NCBI RefSeq assembly: GCF_022549215.1
Contig: NZ_JAKZFC010000001.1
Coordinates: forward strand, 496,001-560,000
Direction of reading: 5' to 3'
Source of the DNA: Solibacillus palustris
GTDB lineage: Bacteria > Bacillota > Bacilli > Bacillales_A > Planococcaceae
DNA: 64,000 bases
Numbering within the stretch: the stretch's first letter is position 1; the number at the start of each line of letters is the position of its first letter. A model generated the notes under the pieces. It did not search any database. It was not told where the DNA came from and worked only from the letters and a program-made list of their open reading frames with translations. A program made the translations under genes and the position numbers. Shown in pieces: positions 63,402 through 64,000 of this stretch.

Positions 63402-64000
63402 TCAAAATAACGGTAAAACTAAAAATAATAATAAAACAAAGACGATATGTGCAACGATAATGAGTGGTAAGCTTTTTTTCCATTCATAAAGAGCACCCCA
63501 TAAAAGACCTGCGACAATGGCAGCCATTGCCCCCGGGATAAATCCGCTAATTGCTAGCGATAATGAAAACAACATTGCAGTAATAAAAACAGCATAAGCA
63601 GGTGATGTATAGCGTTTTAGTTGTTGCTGCACATAGCCACGCCAAAACATTTCCTCACCAACTGCGATAATAAAAATAAGCATGACGTAATGGAATATAT
63701 TTTGTGGACCGTAATCATTTAAAAATTTTGGGATTTCAGTTGTTACATTAGAATCGATATAAGGTAGCAGGGTATAACCTAATTTAACAAAACCGTACGT
63801 AATTGTCCCATAACCAATTCCATAAATTAAATATTGCCAAGTTGGAATACGGTCTTCGAATTTACCTGTGACTAAAGCAATCGCTATCCCCACTAGTAAA
63901 GTGAAAGCATATAGATACCAAAAGATTGATTTTTCATGAAAAGTGAAAAACATCATACTATAAATAAAAATCAATGACAGAAGGAGAGTAATCGTTTGTT
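63402..64000 (-). CDS. CPBP-family intramembrane protease (CAAX-protease-like), 5' truncated by window
   Basis: The frame stays open to the right edge. Codons beyond the apparent TTG at 63974 read TITLLLSLIFIYSMMFF, continuing the membrane helix, so the true start lies outside. The visible ~200 residues have several membrane spans. The diagnostic EExxxR-type motif is VGEEMFWRGYVQQQLKR, and a second His motif is in IIVAHIVFVLL. Members are Rce1-like metalloproteases, often linked to bacteriocin immunity, but no bacteriocin gene is seen here. Confidence 0.82.
   Translation of the reverse strand, partial: QTITLLLSLIFIYSMMFFTFHEKSIFWYLYAFTLLVGIAIALVTGKFEDRIPTWQYLIYGIGYGTITYGFVKLGYTLLPYIDSNVTTEIPKFLNDYGPQNIFHYVMLIFIIAVGEEMFWRGYVQQQLKRYTSPAYAVFITAMLFSLSLAISGFIPGAMAAIVAGLLWGALYEWKKSLPLIIVAHIVFVLLLFLVLPLF

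Noticed and set aside
63402-63974. Treating the TTG at 63974 as the true start of the CPBP protein
   Set aside because: The frame continues upstream to the window edge with hydrophobic codons that extend the first membrane helix, so the gene is cut by the window.

Overview
The window is chromosomal DNA from a low-GC, endospore-forming Gram-positive bacterium. Gene content and order point to the Planococcaceae/Caryophanaceae (Solibacillus or Lysinibacillus type). Evidence: the Bacillus yjb block (trpS, spx, mecA, coiA, pepF, yjbH-yjbO) is present in near-canonical order, spore genes (spoVAC-AD-AE, yjcZ, spoVIF, a CotZ-like coat gene) are present, and murE stands alone outside a dcw cluster. 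This assignment is inference from the sequence alone.

Layout. 0-2.6 kb: the end of clpB, an acetyltransferase cassette flanked by direct repeats, and small minus-strand genes. 2.6-7 kb: fabH-fabF behind a promoter with a FapR-type operator, then convergent trpS behind a Trp T-box. 7.4-19.4 kb: competence, stress and (p)ppGpp genes: spx, mecA, coiA, pepF, the RoxS/RsaE small RNA, spxH-globin-transglycosylase-CYTH on the minus strand, then yjbL-relQ-nadK-yjbO. 20.4-28.2 kb: mgtE, a spore coat gene behind a SigK-type promoter, the spoVA genes, yjcZ-spoVIF, yjcF-G-H and a YutG/PgpA-like gene. 29-34 kb: a secreted nuclease lipoprotein and a Fur-box-controlled ferric ABC transporter.

34.2-39.2 kb is the most unusual coding region. 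It holds a four-gene acyl-transfer cassette (carrier protein, AMP-forming ligase, MBOAT acyltransferase, SGNH-fold protein). It resembles dlt in logic but not in gene order or protein sizes. An orphan Fur-type promoter lies on one side and a truncated serine recombinase on the other. An ECF sigma/anti-sigma pair and a fragment of a second nuclease gene follow. 41.5-64 kb is mostly housekeeping: YceI, class 3 ALDH, two PAS histidine kinases, murE, VanZ, prfC, an RND pump, a yybP-ykoY riboswitch with its TerC-family gene, a Trk/Ktr potassium transporter, a B12-type radical SAM protein, a MarR regulator, a lipoprotein and a CPBP protease cut by the window end.

The strongest unexplained non-coding signal is a large intergenic repeat present four times (about 9.0-9.7, 16.2-16.5, 19.5-20.3 and 28.2-28.8 kb). 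It is built from nested hairpins. In three copies the apical stem differs in sequence but keeps perfect pairing, so pairing rather than sequence is conserved. A second family of short palindromes (NCACA-TCG-TGTGN type) is scattered in at least six intergenic places, one of them inside a copy of the large repeat. No CRISPR array, rRNA, tRNA, complete insertion sequence or prophage was seen.
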